Source: Mansonella perstans (lineage: Eukaryota > Nematoda > Chromadorea > Rhabditida > Onchocercidae). From it: a stretch of 64,000 nucleotides of DNA. A program made the position numbers and the translations under genes. The notes beneath the pieces were generated by a model. It did not search any database, was not told the DNA's origin, and saw nothing but the letters and a program-made list of their open reading frames with translations. Below are positions 1 to 12,268 of the stretch, piece after piece (within the stretch, counting starts at the first letter, position 1; each line of letters starts with the position of its first letter). Where the stretch lies: assembly GCA_037074765.1 (NCBI GenBank), contig JBAMDO010000567.1, positions 310,001 to 374,000 of the forward strand, read 5' to 3'.

Positions 1-1357
1 ATTCCTCATAGTTTGGAAAATTTCATGAAAGCAGTCAGAAAGACTGTCACTGCCATCATACGGCAAAATCCAAGCATCACACATCCCGTGACCCTGAACT
101 AGCAAATTACTTAATCACTAAAAATTTTTGAAACAAATATAAGAAAAGATCAGTGCATAACTGGATTGAAATATCATATAGATAATAGTAAAGCGAGCAT
201 GAAAAATATATATTTGTAATTAAGTTATTAATTAATAGTGAGATAGAGTGGAATCATTTCAAAAAGGAAAAAATAGAAGCAGAACAGATCCCGTATTTAC
301 AGTAATTGCGATAAGAAAATTGGTTCATTTAAAGGATAGTGAAATCATTAAGATAAGAAAAAAACTACGACAAATATTAGGTGGCAATCGTAATCCTTAG
401 TACGATTACTTCGTAATTATAGAGTTAGAGTTAGCAATAATTCATTTTTGTGAATTAAACAGGAATTAAATAGTTCATTTTCATTGCCTAAACTTTCTGA
501 AAATATATTTAAGAAATTTAGATAAGCTTGGTTGAATATTAAAAAAAATGTAGCGACCAGTTATCAGAAGAGATTAAGAATAATCAATTAAAAGCATTCA
601 AAATTACTCCTTTATAACTGCACATGAAATTGCTGAAGAGTTCACTACCTCGTATTTTACGTCAATCGATATCTGAAAAGGACTGAAAAAGTTATCAGGT
701 CATGTGTCATTCAATTTTTTTTGTATCTTATTAAATTCCTTTCAATGAACATCTGAGCACTTTTTTAAAATTAGGAGTGCAGTTTTACCTTTAGAATCAA
801 ACCGATGAAATAATTTCCGAAAAACAGAACTTTTTATTAGAATAACGATAGCATCCTGAAAGCAGGTGAATGTAGTTCTTCCTCACCTGTATTCCTGATG
901 CCGACCGAAGTATATTATCTCTTTAACTCGGCATGGTAAATTTTCGTAGAAGATTTCAAAATAGAAAAGCAAGCTGTTTGTTTTCGTATGTGAAATTTCA
1001 GTAATTGCAATTTTAAAATAACTTTATGTGTAATAGAAACCCATGCAATATACATAAGGATGCAACAGTAGAACAAATAGATTTAATTATTTATCAGATA
1101 TTTAGATTAAGCTGATTAAGGCTATAATAAGTTGTGAAATTTTATAAATTAATTCATTTCAATTGTCTTATTCTCCTCAAAAGTTCAAGTTTATAGCGAC
1201 TGATAAAGTAAATTTTTTGCCAGTTTAACTTGTTATTATAAGAATGAATTTATTATAAATAGAAAAACTTTCCTAAACATAACTTTTTTTGATTCCAAAA
1301 AAGTTCGTTTAGAAAACTCTTTATTTATTATATTCCTGAATAAACTAATATTAATAA
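1..1357. other. 3' flanking DNA of the P450 gene, no gene seen
   Basis: AT-rich DNA downstream of the minus-strand P450 gene. I see no reading frame with gene-like content on either strand, no RNA gene and no tandem repeat. It holds the probable 3' UTR and cleavage region of the P450 transcript near its right edge. Confidence 0.6.
1320..1325 (-). terminator. poly(A) signal AATAAA of the P450 gene
   Basis: Plus-strand TTTATT reads AATAAA on the minus strand. It lies about 35 bases past the P450 stop codon (1358-1360), the usual position for a nematode 3' end signal. Placement is from sequence; use is inferred. Confidence 0.5.
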
Positions 1358-4300
1358 TTAAATTATCCTTCTCTCCACAAGACATCTGTACGGAGCTGGT
1401 GAGGTTGTCAAACCGAAGAGTCGTTTTGTTGAGGGATTCGGTTTGTTTGGTACGGTCCGGAAACGAAAATGTCTCATCAGGTTTGCATAAATAAGGAATA
1501 GCTCGGCTTTGGCTAATGATTCACCCAGGCATTGTCGTTTACCGATGGAAAATGGAGAAAATGCATCATATCTAAAAATTAACCATGCTCTTGATTTTAA
1601 AAATTAACCACTCATCAAATCAAATCGATAAACAATTGATCATTTCATGCAGACCATCTCATGATACCTGACATTCAGGGTGAAATTATCAGAAGAGTGC
1701 CAAGAGTGTTCTTTCTGTATTAATGGATTTCGATATATAAATATTTCGCAGTATAATTATAAGAATTAAAAAACTAAAAAACTACTTTAAGCTTTCAAAA
1801 AGAATAGGCATCACTTTTTAAGGGTAAACCCATCATTTTCTAGAAAACGTTCCGGACGGAATTCCTTCGGTTTTTCGAAATTTATCGGATCATTCATCGC
1901 TATGGAAATTTGTGGGATACAAAGTGTTCCAGCTGGATAGTTAAATTTCCCCATCACAACATCTTCTGCCACGGTTCGCAATAAATTGATTGGCAAAATA
2001 TTAGCGATGCGTTGAATTTCCTGCAAAGTATTCAAAAGAAGAACTCAGTGGTTTTTCTTGATACTTAAAGTAGCTTTAATGGATACAAGTTTCAGTTGTA
2101 TCCAAATAAAAGTCGTCATTAAAGAACTTATTGTTTTTAAATTTCCGTTACTAAGTTTTTTCCTAGTTCCACTGATATTCTTTACTAGAAACTTCTTCCA
2201 AAACATTTTTTATTTTCCATCATCTGAGATTAAACGTGAGGTTATAATCGTTAATGAAATATCTGCAAAGAGTAGCAGTTAAATGAAAGAATGGAAAAAA
2301 TTTACATTAATGGTAGCCATAGTATATGAGCATTTTGATTTATCAGCAAGAGTAATCTTGTTTCCAATTTCATCTAATTCATTTTGAACTTTTGTTTGCA
2401 CATCAGGATGAATTATTGAAAGAAGGAATCCCCACTTTAATGTCGTCACTGTAGTTTCCATTCCAGCAAAGAACAGATCCAATAGTAGCATCGTTAACTG
2501 CCATTCGCTTTAATCGAGAAATATAAAATATTCGGCTTTTCGGTGACAGGTTAGCAAGAGTGGTTCAAAAGTTTACGATTAAACAGTTCATGCAAACTAA
2601 TCTGTCATAAGAAAAGAATCAAAAAATTAGTTGCAAATCGCTGCACACATAATTTAATTGTTTTGCTTTTTTAGATCAATTTTAGAGCATTTAGGAGTCA
2701 ATTTAAACAGCGGTAAGAAGAACAATAAAATTATCTAGAGAAAAGTATTACTCGACTCAATGTTCATATTTTTAAAATCTTAAGTATTGAATTCAGTACC
2801 TAAAATATCTATTTGATTCACCGGCTTTTTTTCTACGATTTATTTCTGAGAGATACGCATATGTGAAATCTATGATCTCTGGAGGTTCTTCGCAGTTGAA
2901 TGCTTCTACATGCATCTGAATCATTAAATGAATATTAACTAATCAATGAAATGGCAATAAATAATGAGTGGAAATGTAAAAAAATATAGTAAATACTGGC
3001 AAAAATTAATTACACCTGGACTTCTCTGGAAATGAATTTCCAAAGTTTATCTCGAAGATTCTTGAATTGTTTCCATTTGTAATTTACGAATGGGATCTTT
3101 GTAGTTAACGGTAATGTTATATACAGTCCCATCAGAGGATGAATTGCCAGTCGAGATTGAGAATCCAGTAACGAATGCAAAAAATTGAATTCCGCACTTT
3201 CCTAATAAAATATTTTCAGTTTGGACCTAATTATTGAATTGAATAAAATTGATCACCTTGCGTACACTTGTATCATTTACCATATAGCTAAGTTTACATA
3301 TTGCTTAATTACCTGTGGAAAACGATAACCAAACAATATGTTAGTAATAATATTGCCCACACAAACGGCATGCATTGCGCATATATCCATCTCCTGACCA
3401 CTGCATTTCGCTTCCAGATAATCGATGAAAATCTCCACTTCTTTCATGATTTGCTGTTCCATTAGTATCTTACCAACCCCAAAATCTCGTAATACTCGAA
3501 GTACGAAGCGCCTTTGCTGCTTCCATTTATCACCATCAATTTGTATTATACCATTTGCGCCACCTACAATTGTTGACCCAAATTTAGTACATTTTGCTGA
3601 TCTATTAAATTTAGTAACATGTATGAAAAAATGTATGAAAAAACAGTACACAGACTGTTCGGGAATGCACAAATGATTTATGTTAAGCTTTCGAAGATGA
3701 AGAACGCAGAAAATTAACAGATAAGATGGAACACTAAACTATAAAAAAGATAAACAGTTTCTTTATTAATACCCATAAAAAAGTCAGTTGCATAATTACG
3801 CCACCGATTACTGAATATATCAGCATTGCGCACAAAGTATTCGTGCATTGTTTCAACGTCCGTAACCATTACTAAAGGTATCGGTCCGATCCAAAATGTG
3901 ATTACGTTCCCTAAATCATGAAATGCTTCATTTTGCAAGCAAATATTCTTTGACCAATTAATTTTACATAAATAACTCTTTCAGAGAATTCTCTTAATAA
4001 TAGTACACTCATATTGCATTTTCATAACTGATACTGCTCATGAAGCAGCAGTAAACCTCATGTTACTGAAATCCGATTTCGCGAGTTAGCAAACTGGAAT
4101 TGAAAAAAATATCTGCCCTTTCTACTATTTTCCACTATTTAAACCTTTTTTCACTATTTAGAATTTCCATCCAGCAGTCAGATCAAACAGTTGCGGTTAA
4201 AGTATTATTGTGATCGTTTTAGATAACTTAAATCCGATTTGCACGAACAATTGAATATTTTTCCCTTATCAAGTGACTGATTGAATATATCTCCACAAAT

Positions 4301-4750
4301 AACAAATATTTTTAAGCTAATCTATAAAGCGTAAATAATTTGTTAAATGTAACAAAAATAATCATACAGTGGGAGCCAATGAAAGTATCATATAACAAAA
4401 CTTTTTTTCTACACAATTTCAAACAACTGAATAAAACTTAAAAATCTCTACCGTATTTCTGTTTCCATGCAAGGAACATATCATCTATGGATTCATAAAA
4501 CATAAAATGAAGAATATTGCCAAGAAATAGCCATGGAGTTGGCCCCGGCGGAAGAAATCGCCGTTTCCAACTTAAGTCGTAAAAAATATATACTGCGGCT
4601 AGTAACAGTAATGGTAGTATTGGCTAAAAAAGTGAACTATTCACTCGTTTAAGAATATTTCTATTTTAAAATTAAAGAGGGACTTGAAAGAATTGAGATT
4701 TTTTCGAAAAGATCATGCTTAAAGCTTCTACATACGTCAAAATTTATCAT
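1358..4750 (-). CDS. cytochrome P450, CYP2-clan type, complete (9 exons, 499 aa)
   Basis: Haem-thiolate monooxygenase, expected on the cytoplasmic face of the ER. Exons on the minus strand: 4736-4750, 4452-4623, 3773-3910, 3313-3563, 3016-3201, 2800-2915, 2306-2507, 1815-2020 and 1358-1571. They sum to 1500 bases with all phases matching. Seen in order: N-terminal hydrophobic anchor (about residues 6-20), proline hinge LPPGPTP (29-35), C-helix WKQQRRF (122-128), I-helix AGMETT (307-312), K-helix ExxR (EIQR, 361-364), FRPERF (414-419), and haem loop FSIGKRQCLG (436-445) with Cys443 as the iron ligand. Length is normal for the family and no frame is broken. The first 5-residue exon is the weakest part: it is chosen because ATG ATA AAT TTT GAC is followed by a perfect GTATGT donor in the right phase. 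Closest resemblance from memory is to nematode CYP2-clan enzymes (CYP33/14-like); substrate unknown. Confidence 0.93.
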
Positions 4751-4899
4751 TTGCTAACAGTATTTCTCGTTCATGCTAACTTATGTTAAAACTGATAAAC
4801 GTACCAAGGGAATGAATGAAATCCAGATTTTAGACCGCAGAATTGGACAGATCGCTGCTATGAAAATCCCAGATAATAAAACGAATTGAAAGCTATACA

Positions 4900-5276
4900 T
4901 TATGGGGCTATAATTAAAGTAGTAAACTTTGTTATTAATCCAACAATAATTATTTTCTGGTGTTTTCTGGAAGAATATATTCGGCGAATCAATGCTGATG
5001 ACACATGATTATACCTGAAAGATTCTATCAGTTTACTGCATAATTCTGGAAATTCAAAATAAAAAAATGTCAAGAGCAATAATTACAGCAACAACAGCAC
5101 GATACTTGGATAATCAATATATCATGATTGATTTAGGCAATCGAGGACAGCTCTCTACCATCATCCAATCTGCTGCAGGTATTCATCTTCCCAATATCCA
5201 TTATTTTTACATGGTCATAGTTCTCCATCCGCCCTTCAAACATACCGCACAAACATTCATCCACTTGTACCGACAT
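4900..5276 (-). CDS. possible small gene, 71 aa, three exons, unknown function
   Basis: Model on the minus strand: exon 5159-5276, exon 5015-5045, exon 4900-4966, giving 216 bases in phase with a TAA stop. The ATG lies two bases after an excellent acceptor (CTTTTTCTCATTTTTTTTCC then CAG), a typical place for spliced-leader addition or an upstream intron in nematodes. Both internal acceptors are TTTCCAG/CTTCCAG type, and the first donor is G/GTAGAG. The first 39 residues are polar and Met/Cys/Asp-rich (starts MSVQVDECLCGMFEG). The last 20 are hydrophobic (KIIIVGLITKFTTLIIAP), so a C-terminal membrane anchor is possible. It ends 150 bases before the P450 start on the same strand. I recognise no family. 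It could be a chance chain of open frames or part of a longer transcript. Confidence 0.35.
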
Positions 5277-5278
5277 AT

Positions 5279-8200
5279 CTGGGAAAAAAAATGAGAAAAA
5301 GTCACCTAGCAATAATCGTAACGCTTATTCACTTCTCTTCATATCATCACTTCCCACTTTTCAACTCATTTTACTATGGAATATTCCATATGCATTTGAA
5401 CGAAAAAAAAGTTAATCTTTAGAAAATCTCTTTTCATTGATATTTAATGCTTAAAATTTATGCTCTTTTTTTAGTCATTTTTACTAATTAAATTGAATAT
5501 AAACAATAAGCTATAATTTTTGTTATAAAACGATAAAAAACAAAAGATAGTAGGAAGAAAAAGTATAAGAAAAAGAAACAGACAGAAAATGATGGAAGAC
5601 AAATAACAAATAATAAATATTTGATAGTACTGTAGAATCATAACAGATACATTATGACTTCACGAAATTACGTCATTTGAATGACACATATTTAGATCGA
5701 ACATGTGAGTATCTGTGAATAGCCTTCAAAAATCTTCGATAAATTATTTTACTAAATAAAGCAAAATAACCCTTTCAAACAAAATTTTTTCAAATAACCT
5801 TTGATATTAAATAAATTTTTGACTCTTAATCCGAAAATACGTGAAAACAAATAAAAACAAAAAGCATTACAGACTCGAAAAAAAACATAATAAACGAGCA
5901 AAGAAAAGAAAAAAGTCAACGGTCAATAATATAAAAATTAAATTTACTTAAATACAAGAAATAGAAAAATAAAAAAAACAAGAATACCTAAAAAGTAAAC
6001 CTTTTGATTAAGAATCTAAAATTCTACATTTAAAACAATCCTTTAAAAACATAGTGAGTATGAAATACAGCGATATCCCAGAGTAGAGTGACACCCTAAG
6101 AAAAATGCGACGACATCCTAAGAGACTTTTTTTACACTATGATAGCATTACGAATCGTGTGATAGGAATGATGTGTACTCTTAATGAAGTGGTAAAACTG
6201 ACATTATTCGACGTTTGTAGATAGCTGGATGACCTGGTTTATAAAAAAATTAGATTTGATTAGAAATTTAGATTTCTATTTTTTTTTTAAATTATTCGCT
6301 TTTTACAGTTTGCTTTATTCATATGTTGAACTTGTGGTTTTTAAGGACTTACAATAAATAGTGTATCGAAAAATTTCTATGGTTTGGAGGTATGCATATA
6401 GTCTCATATCAATTTTTAACTTCTCTAATTTTCATCTGATATTGCAGTTTGATAACGACTAACTTGGATCAAGCGTAAGGAATATTTTTTAAAAAAAAAT
6501 GAAAAAAGAACTTATGCAATTGGAAGAATCATTTGGTTGCTTGAAAGAAGGAAATGAAATCGGACAAAATAATAGAGCCGAAAAAAACGACTGAAAATAT
6601 AAAAAGTTAAAGTCACAGATGGTTCATGCTTATACATGTTGATTAATAGCTTGCGACTAATTAGGTTTTTGTTGTGAAGTATTTTATACGAAAGGCTAAT
6701 CTATAATTGGGAAATGATAAATGGCATGAAATTTTTGATGATAGTCTTAATACCGGGCACAATTCATAAATGAAGTTATTTGTAATTGGTATGTCTCTTT
6801 TGCATTCCTCAAAAATTTATTGCATCTAAATTTATATTGCATTGATAATTTGGAATTTTCGGCGTTTTTTGATTCGCAATAAGCGGAAAAGCTCCATCTT
6901 CCTGAAAGTTCAATTCACTAGCGATTTTTTAGTTTCTTAATCAGGATTTTCTTAAACCTTAATTGGAATAAAAAATTGGATACAATAAAACAGATCATTC
7001 GTTAGATGTTTCACGATGATCATCTTGGTAAAGCTAAGATTTCCAGTTTTCTTTTTTGTAAAACAAACGAATGAGAAGTGGCAATTTCATCGTTACAAAT
7101 GCTATTATGCAAGAATGTTTTTGCGAATCTATTTTACACAATTTTTGGTTTTAGTGGCTTAAGTTTCTTTTAATATGAAAGTTGCTTCGCTTTTTCGTAA
7201 CTTTTAGCAGTGATTTATTCTTTGCTAATTAAATTCTTTTTTCATTTCTCTCTTTCTCTTTCCAAGTGTTCAACATTTAGGAAGACTTCATACCTTAGGA
7301 GTTTTTTTATTTGCTACTTGTGCAGAATGAATGCAAACAATGCGGATTTAAAAAATTAAAAAAAATTGAAAAGCAGCATTTCCAGTCTGCAATGAATTTC
7401 AATCTATCGCAATTTATCTTTAAAAATCTTTAAAATTTACCTTTCAAAAAAAGAAATAATTGGTGGATTTTCTTACTGAAAGCTTTTTCTTTTTTCAATT
7501 TTTAAATACTACTAACAGTATAACTTTCCATATAAAATTTAATTACATACATTTTTATTCACATAAATCTCCATTTTTATATTCACTAAACACTATCCAC
7601 ATATTCTAAGAATCTCAGGATAAAACTAGTCACATCGAGAGAAATCGACTTTAAGTTATTTTAGTCCATAATCAACCTTACTGCCATTAATCAGTGTTGC
7701 CAATTTGTGCTTTGATGTCGAGTGGTATCAGTTTGTCACCTTCTATCTCTACAATGAACTCGGAAGTTTTGTTATGCATAGGTTCTCAGCAGAGCTCAAT
7801 AACTTTACGGACATCATGTAGTAAATGACAACTTATAAATGTGATTATAAAATAATAGACTTTTAAAATGTCTCAGGATTACATGTTAGCATCTGATTTT
7901 ATATTTGTTTGTTACGAATAAATTTCACGGACTTTTTTTTCAATTCATTTCATTTATGCACTAATTTTATATTTTCATGCAGCAATGAGTTTAATGATTA
8001 GAGAGTACTGTTTATTAAATGTTTTTAATGATAATAATGTTAATAAAGTGATGAAATAGATTAAAATTCTCTGTCAAGCAGCGATCTATATTTGTGATCA
8101 GTTTTTGATTTTTGATTTGGCAATTTTATTTGATAAAGATGCTTTCCTGAGAGAGGAAAAATTTTTAAAATAAAATGATCTGCACCAGAGAAAGTCCTTG

Positions 8201-9620
8201 GCAAGTTAAGATCCATCCAAGTCAAAATTATTTTAGATATAAATAGCTGGATTGTGAGTAGTAATTTCAATTTCTTTTGCTTGTTTTAAAGCAAAGAACT
8301 TAGAAGCAAGGAAGAAATTTTTTTCTTAAAAATACATAATTATGTCATGGCAATGTCAACTTGATTCAATTCTGAAATTTTTTGCTCATTCCGAATTTTG
8401 TTTTTCATTGTAGCTGTCATTCTGCTAGTATTATTGTTGATGTATTAAAATTTTCAATTTTCTCGAAGTTAGAAGCTAGTCGAAACGGTCATTAAAAAAA
8501 TATCAAAGCTTTAACAAGCACGACATGACTTCGTTGTTCATCATGTATTTTTAGTCCATTAGTGTGGCCGATAGTCCAAATAGTTGGAAATTAACCATAG
8601 CTCGTTAATTAGGAAACAGTGAGAAAAGATGTTCTATTTACAATTTTTGTTTTTTCAGTATGGCAGTAAATCAACAGAAGCATATTCAAAACTTCTTATT
8701 AGGCAACTACTTCCTTCTCTCCTAGTAGTTAAGATGATAAGATTTTATGTGATGAAAATCAGGTTTTTTCCGGTTTCTCTACATAGATGATATCATCGGA
8801 AGAAGGAAGTTCTGTTGTAACGATTTCGCTAAATTCTTTTAACAAATTTCGATGTAACATTAGAAACACTCAAATTTAGGAAATTATCCACTCTCAGCCC
8901 GCTTTATAATTTTCGAACATGTTTCTTACGATTTTTATTTACAAAGATTAAAGCAAATTATCATTTGATATGAACTATTTCAACACAGCAATGAATTGCC
9001 TTTTAAAATCGACTGATCGTATCGGCTGAGGAAATATTGTTTCTCGGCGATGAAATTTGTCGTAGTAATGAATTCTTCCATTGCAAATTTTATTAAGATA
9101 AATTGCAGCAGTGATATCTCGCCTGTCACACTACTTTATCAACAACCTATTGATGGTCTTTCGCGCAATACGCTTTCCAAAATGGTTCATCTGCTGATGC
9201 AGTCATTTCATTTCTTCATATTCATTATTCATTGTATTGTTCTTCAATTTCTCCCGACTACTTTTATTTTTTTCCATTTATTTTTATGAAGCTTAAAGCC
9301 AGAATATTTCAGTAATAATAAGTTACTGAATAATGTGTACAAGACTTTTGGTAGATCAGAATTAAAATTTCAAATAATTTTAAGAAATAATTTTGTGTAA
9401 ATTTTTTTCAGTGATTTCTAAGGCTTCTTCAAATTGCAAAATTATGTGGATTGAATGGAAAGCCTCGTATTCAACAATCCAATTTTTTGTCGATTTAAAT
9501 TACTATTTACTAAATATTTTAGTATCATATAACATAACATCAACAGTCAATGATTATCATTCTTTAGAAAATTGATAAGCCGAAATACTGTCGACAACAA
9601 TCACAATATTTCCTCTTCAG
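5279..9620. other. intergenic stretch with no assignable gene
   Basis: About 4.3 kb of AT-rich DNA. Open frames of 60 to 80 codons occur on both strands (for example plus 9050-9289 and minus 8061-8270, whose first residues look signal-peptide-like), but none matches a family I know or joins into a phased exon series. A 30-residue minus-strand frame at 7687-7779 reads protein-like and is listed under findings. No tandem array was seen. Confidence 0.5.
9619..9620 (+). promoter_or_regulatory. candidate trans-splice or 5' UTR acceptor of the 153-aa gene
   Basis: TTTCCTCTTCAG ends here, 17 bases before the ATG at 9638. It is a good nematode acceptor and could receive a spliced leader or a 5' UTR exon. 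The leader between it and the start holds one out-of-frame ATG at 9625. Inference from position only. Confidence 0.4.
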
Positions 9621-9637
9621 TCACATGTTACTCAATA

Positions 9638-11021
9638 ATGAGCAGATCAGGCAGTAGATGCATGCCAAGATTTGAATCTTCGGATAAAGAAGTTTCGCAG
9701 ATTTATGATAATGCTATCGTTGACAAGGAGCGTTTGGCATCCATATGCATGCATCTTTGCAATCAAGTTAGCATTTTTTGATTGAAAAAAATTACTTAGG
9801 AAAGTTTAAGTGTAAATTTATATGTCTTTACATGCATATATGTTCAAATGTAACATGGATGTAAGGAATATCATTGGGTACAAATAATGTAAAATTTAGT
9901 ATGACATTATATTAGCATTGAATTGTGTAGATGAAAATAATTCATTGCGATTTATTGTTGATAATCAATATCTTTTATATTTTATAATATTAAAGAACAT
10001 ATCAAATGTTTGCTGTGAGATTTTAAAAAATAACAAACAGTTATGCGAAAAAGAAAATAATTAAAGAGAAAAAAATAAAAAGATGCGAAGCAAAACGAAA
10101 CAAAATGAAATCTTATTCCGAAAAGTACCAAAACCGTAATGATTGTATCACCAATATTACTGGTATTTTCAGTTTATTTCCCTTCGTTCTGTATTTTCTG
10201 TTCATTATTTGATCAGCATCATTTTCTGTTGCCAAAACATCTCATTAAGTCTTAATTTTTGAATTAGGTACAACTATAAAATTCCATTAGACATGAAATT
10301 CTCTGTACGTTAATCATAATTTAAAAACAGACTATATTCATCTTTGTATTGAAGCACTTGAAGTAACTTGCAGCTGCGAACAATCATTAATCTACTAATA
10401 GACTTTGCTACGGATGTTCGTGATGAATCAGGAAATGCGCATAGTTTGCTGCGCGAATTAGAGGTTATCTTTTGTTACCAATTATAATTATTCTTCTTTT
10501 TTTCAGGAATTCATTTTGATTTATGGAAAATTTTTAAAATCTATCGAATAAGTAGAGTTGTACGAAGTAATGGTTAAATGCATATTGAGAAATAAATATT
10601 GAGAATAAAGAAAAATAAGTTTAAAATAAGTAATGCAATGTAATCACTACATTTAGGATAAAGTATTGCCGTTCCTCATAAACTTGGATATTGAAATGGC
10701 TGCATCAGAGAAACTTATCAGAATAAACATTGATAGAGCAAAGATTGGTGAAACTAAAGTGGATTGGTTATTAAAATTCAATAAATGCAAGGTTTCTTCT
10801 ATCTTAAATACTACAAGTTTAGCATTAAAGATGAAGAAGATGAAAAGTATAGAAACAAAAAAAGACTGAAATCATTGTTAGTTGATAGATTTCCCTTAAA
10901 TTTGTGAGCGAATTAAAATAAATTTAAGAAAATATACTACGAAATAATTGATAAAAAGTAAAAAAAAACTTGTAAAGAGAATTATTATAATAGATCTTTT
11001 GTAACTCCACTAAGACAGTCA

Positions 11022-11052
<31 letters not shown>

Positions 11053-11489
11053 TTAACTCGAATTAAACACTTCTATCTTCAGTCTAAAATACAATTTTCA
11101 AAATAGTGATAATTATAAATCACAAATTTATATACTACTGAGAATCAAATAGACAAAAGTTTCAAAGTCTTCAAAATATCTGCTTTTTTTCAACTAATTA
11201 TTTTTCAAAGTCTTCAAAATTTCAAAGTCTTCAAAAAAAAAAATTTTTCAACTAATTCAGGAATTCAACTAATTATTTTCATTTATTTAAGCTTGAAATG
11301 CGCGAAATATTGGCTACTCTTTCTGATACAGTATATGAAGATCTTGAACGAGTGCTGTCACTGAGATGTCGAGGTTGCTGTGGTGTGAATTGTAAGCAAG
11401 AATTGCTGCATTCTTTGCATCAACTGAAGAATGGTATTGATAAATTGCAGAAGCAAATCAAATTGGAACAAAATTCACTTATCTATTAA
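9638..11489 (+). CDS. orphan gene, 153-aa Cys-containing helical protein, three exons
   Basis: Exons 9638-9766, 10657-10791 and 11292-11489, all phase 0 with donors CAA/GTTAGC and AAG/GTTTCT and acceptors TTTAG and TTTAAG. They give 153 residues and a TAA stop. There is no signal peptide or membrane segment. Residues 1-43 are polar and Ser/Arg-rich. Residues 44-88 form a charged, probably helical stretch. Residues 89-153 are strongly helical, with a compact Cys cluster C114-x2-C117-C118-x3-C122 in the middle and a Lys/Gln/Leu coiled-coil-like tail (LHQLKNGIDKLQKQIKLEQ). The pattern suits a small subunit of a cytoplasmic or nuclear complex, but I do not recognise the family. An extra 5' exon is possible. 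Exon 3 is preceded by a short repeated sequence, so that junction is less certain. A possible poly(A) signal AATAAA lies at 11582-11587. Confidence 0.65.
11022..11049. repeat. (TA)n microsatellite
   Basis: Uninterrupted alternating AT run inside the last intron of the 153-aa gene. Confidence 0.95.
11160..11280. repeat. short local duplications ahead of the last exon
   Basis: The word TTTCAAAGTCTTCAAAA appears three times (near 11160, 11204 and 11220) and TTCAACTAATT three times in the same 120 bases. They end about 10 bases before the acceptor of the final exon of the 153-aa gene. This looks like replication slippage in an intron. Confidence 0.8.
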
Positions 11490-11686
11490 TTTCTCTTTTT
11501 TTTTTTTGTTCTAACATATCTTCGATTATTTTATGTTTTGATATAACTTCGATTGTAAAAATTAAAACTTGCATATTTAAAAATAAAAATTGACACAATA
11601 CAGGTAGCAGAAAATTGAAGAGAAAGCAGAAGTTGATGAGTGATTGTATTTTCTTTGTCAGTTTGGTTGCATCTTTGCTATCGTTT

Positions 11687-12001
11687 AATAAATCCTCCGA
11701 GAATCCTCGAGTGCTGATTTTGCTAAAAATCTTACTTCTGAGGGTTAATGGCTCCTTCGCTAACATGTAATAAATCTTCCGAGAATCCTCGAGTGCTGAT
11801 TTTGCTAAAAATCTTACTTCTGAGGGTTAATGGCTCCTTCGCTAACATGTAATAAATCTTCCGAGAATCCTCGAGTGCTGATTTTGCTAAAAATCTTACT
11901 TCTGAGGGTTAATGGCTCCTTCGCTAACATGTAATAAATTTTCCGAGAATTCTCGAGTGCTGATTTTGCTAAAAAATCATACTTCTAGGGGTTAATGGCT
12001 C
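11687..12001. repeat. 82-bp tandem repeat, almost four copies
   Basis: Units start at 11687, 11769, 11851 and 11933, an exact 82-base period. The first three are nearly identical; the fourth is diverged and truncated. Each unit carries CGAGAATCCTCGAG, which holds a short inverted repeat (CGAG AATC CTCG). The array fills much of the gap between the 153-aa gene and ALG6 and creates a spurious minus-strand open frame. It is not CRISPR: there are no separate repeat and spacer blocks. Confidence 0.95.
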
Positions 12002-12268
12002 TAAGTTGGATTGGATTCAGATTATTTGAAAAGAAATGTAATTTATGCCTAATTTACTGAATCTAAGAAAAAGTACAAATTTCCAGAGATTATTGATTAT
12101 CAATAAGGAGTAAGTAAAGAGTGTACAAATTATGAATACGATAAAAATTAATAAGACTGCTATGATAACAACGGTAAATGTAAGGGAAGAGAAACTGCGG
12201 AACTCCAAAATGCAATTCAGAAAAGAGAACTGGGTTTAGATACGAGTTGCAGTGGGAAAAATGGAAAG
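12002..12268. promoter_or_regulatory. ALG6 upstream region with overlapping mini-uORF
   Basis: Immediate upstream region of ALG6. GAGTTGCAG at 12244-12252 is a possible trans-splice acceptor 16 bases before the start. An ATG at 12261 opens a three-codon frame (ATG GAA AGA TGA) whose stop overlaps the ALG6 start ATG at 12269. Function of either element is inferred. Confidence 0.4.

Noticed and set aside
11687..12001. CRISPR-like array
   Set aside because: Direct 82-bp tandem units without unique spacers, in a eukaryotic genome.
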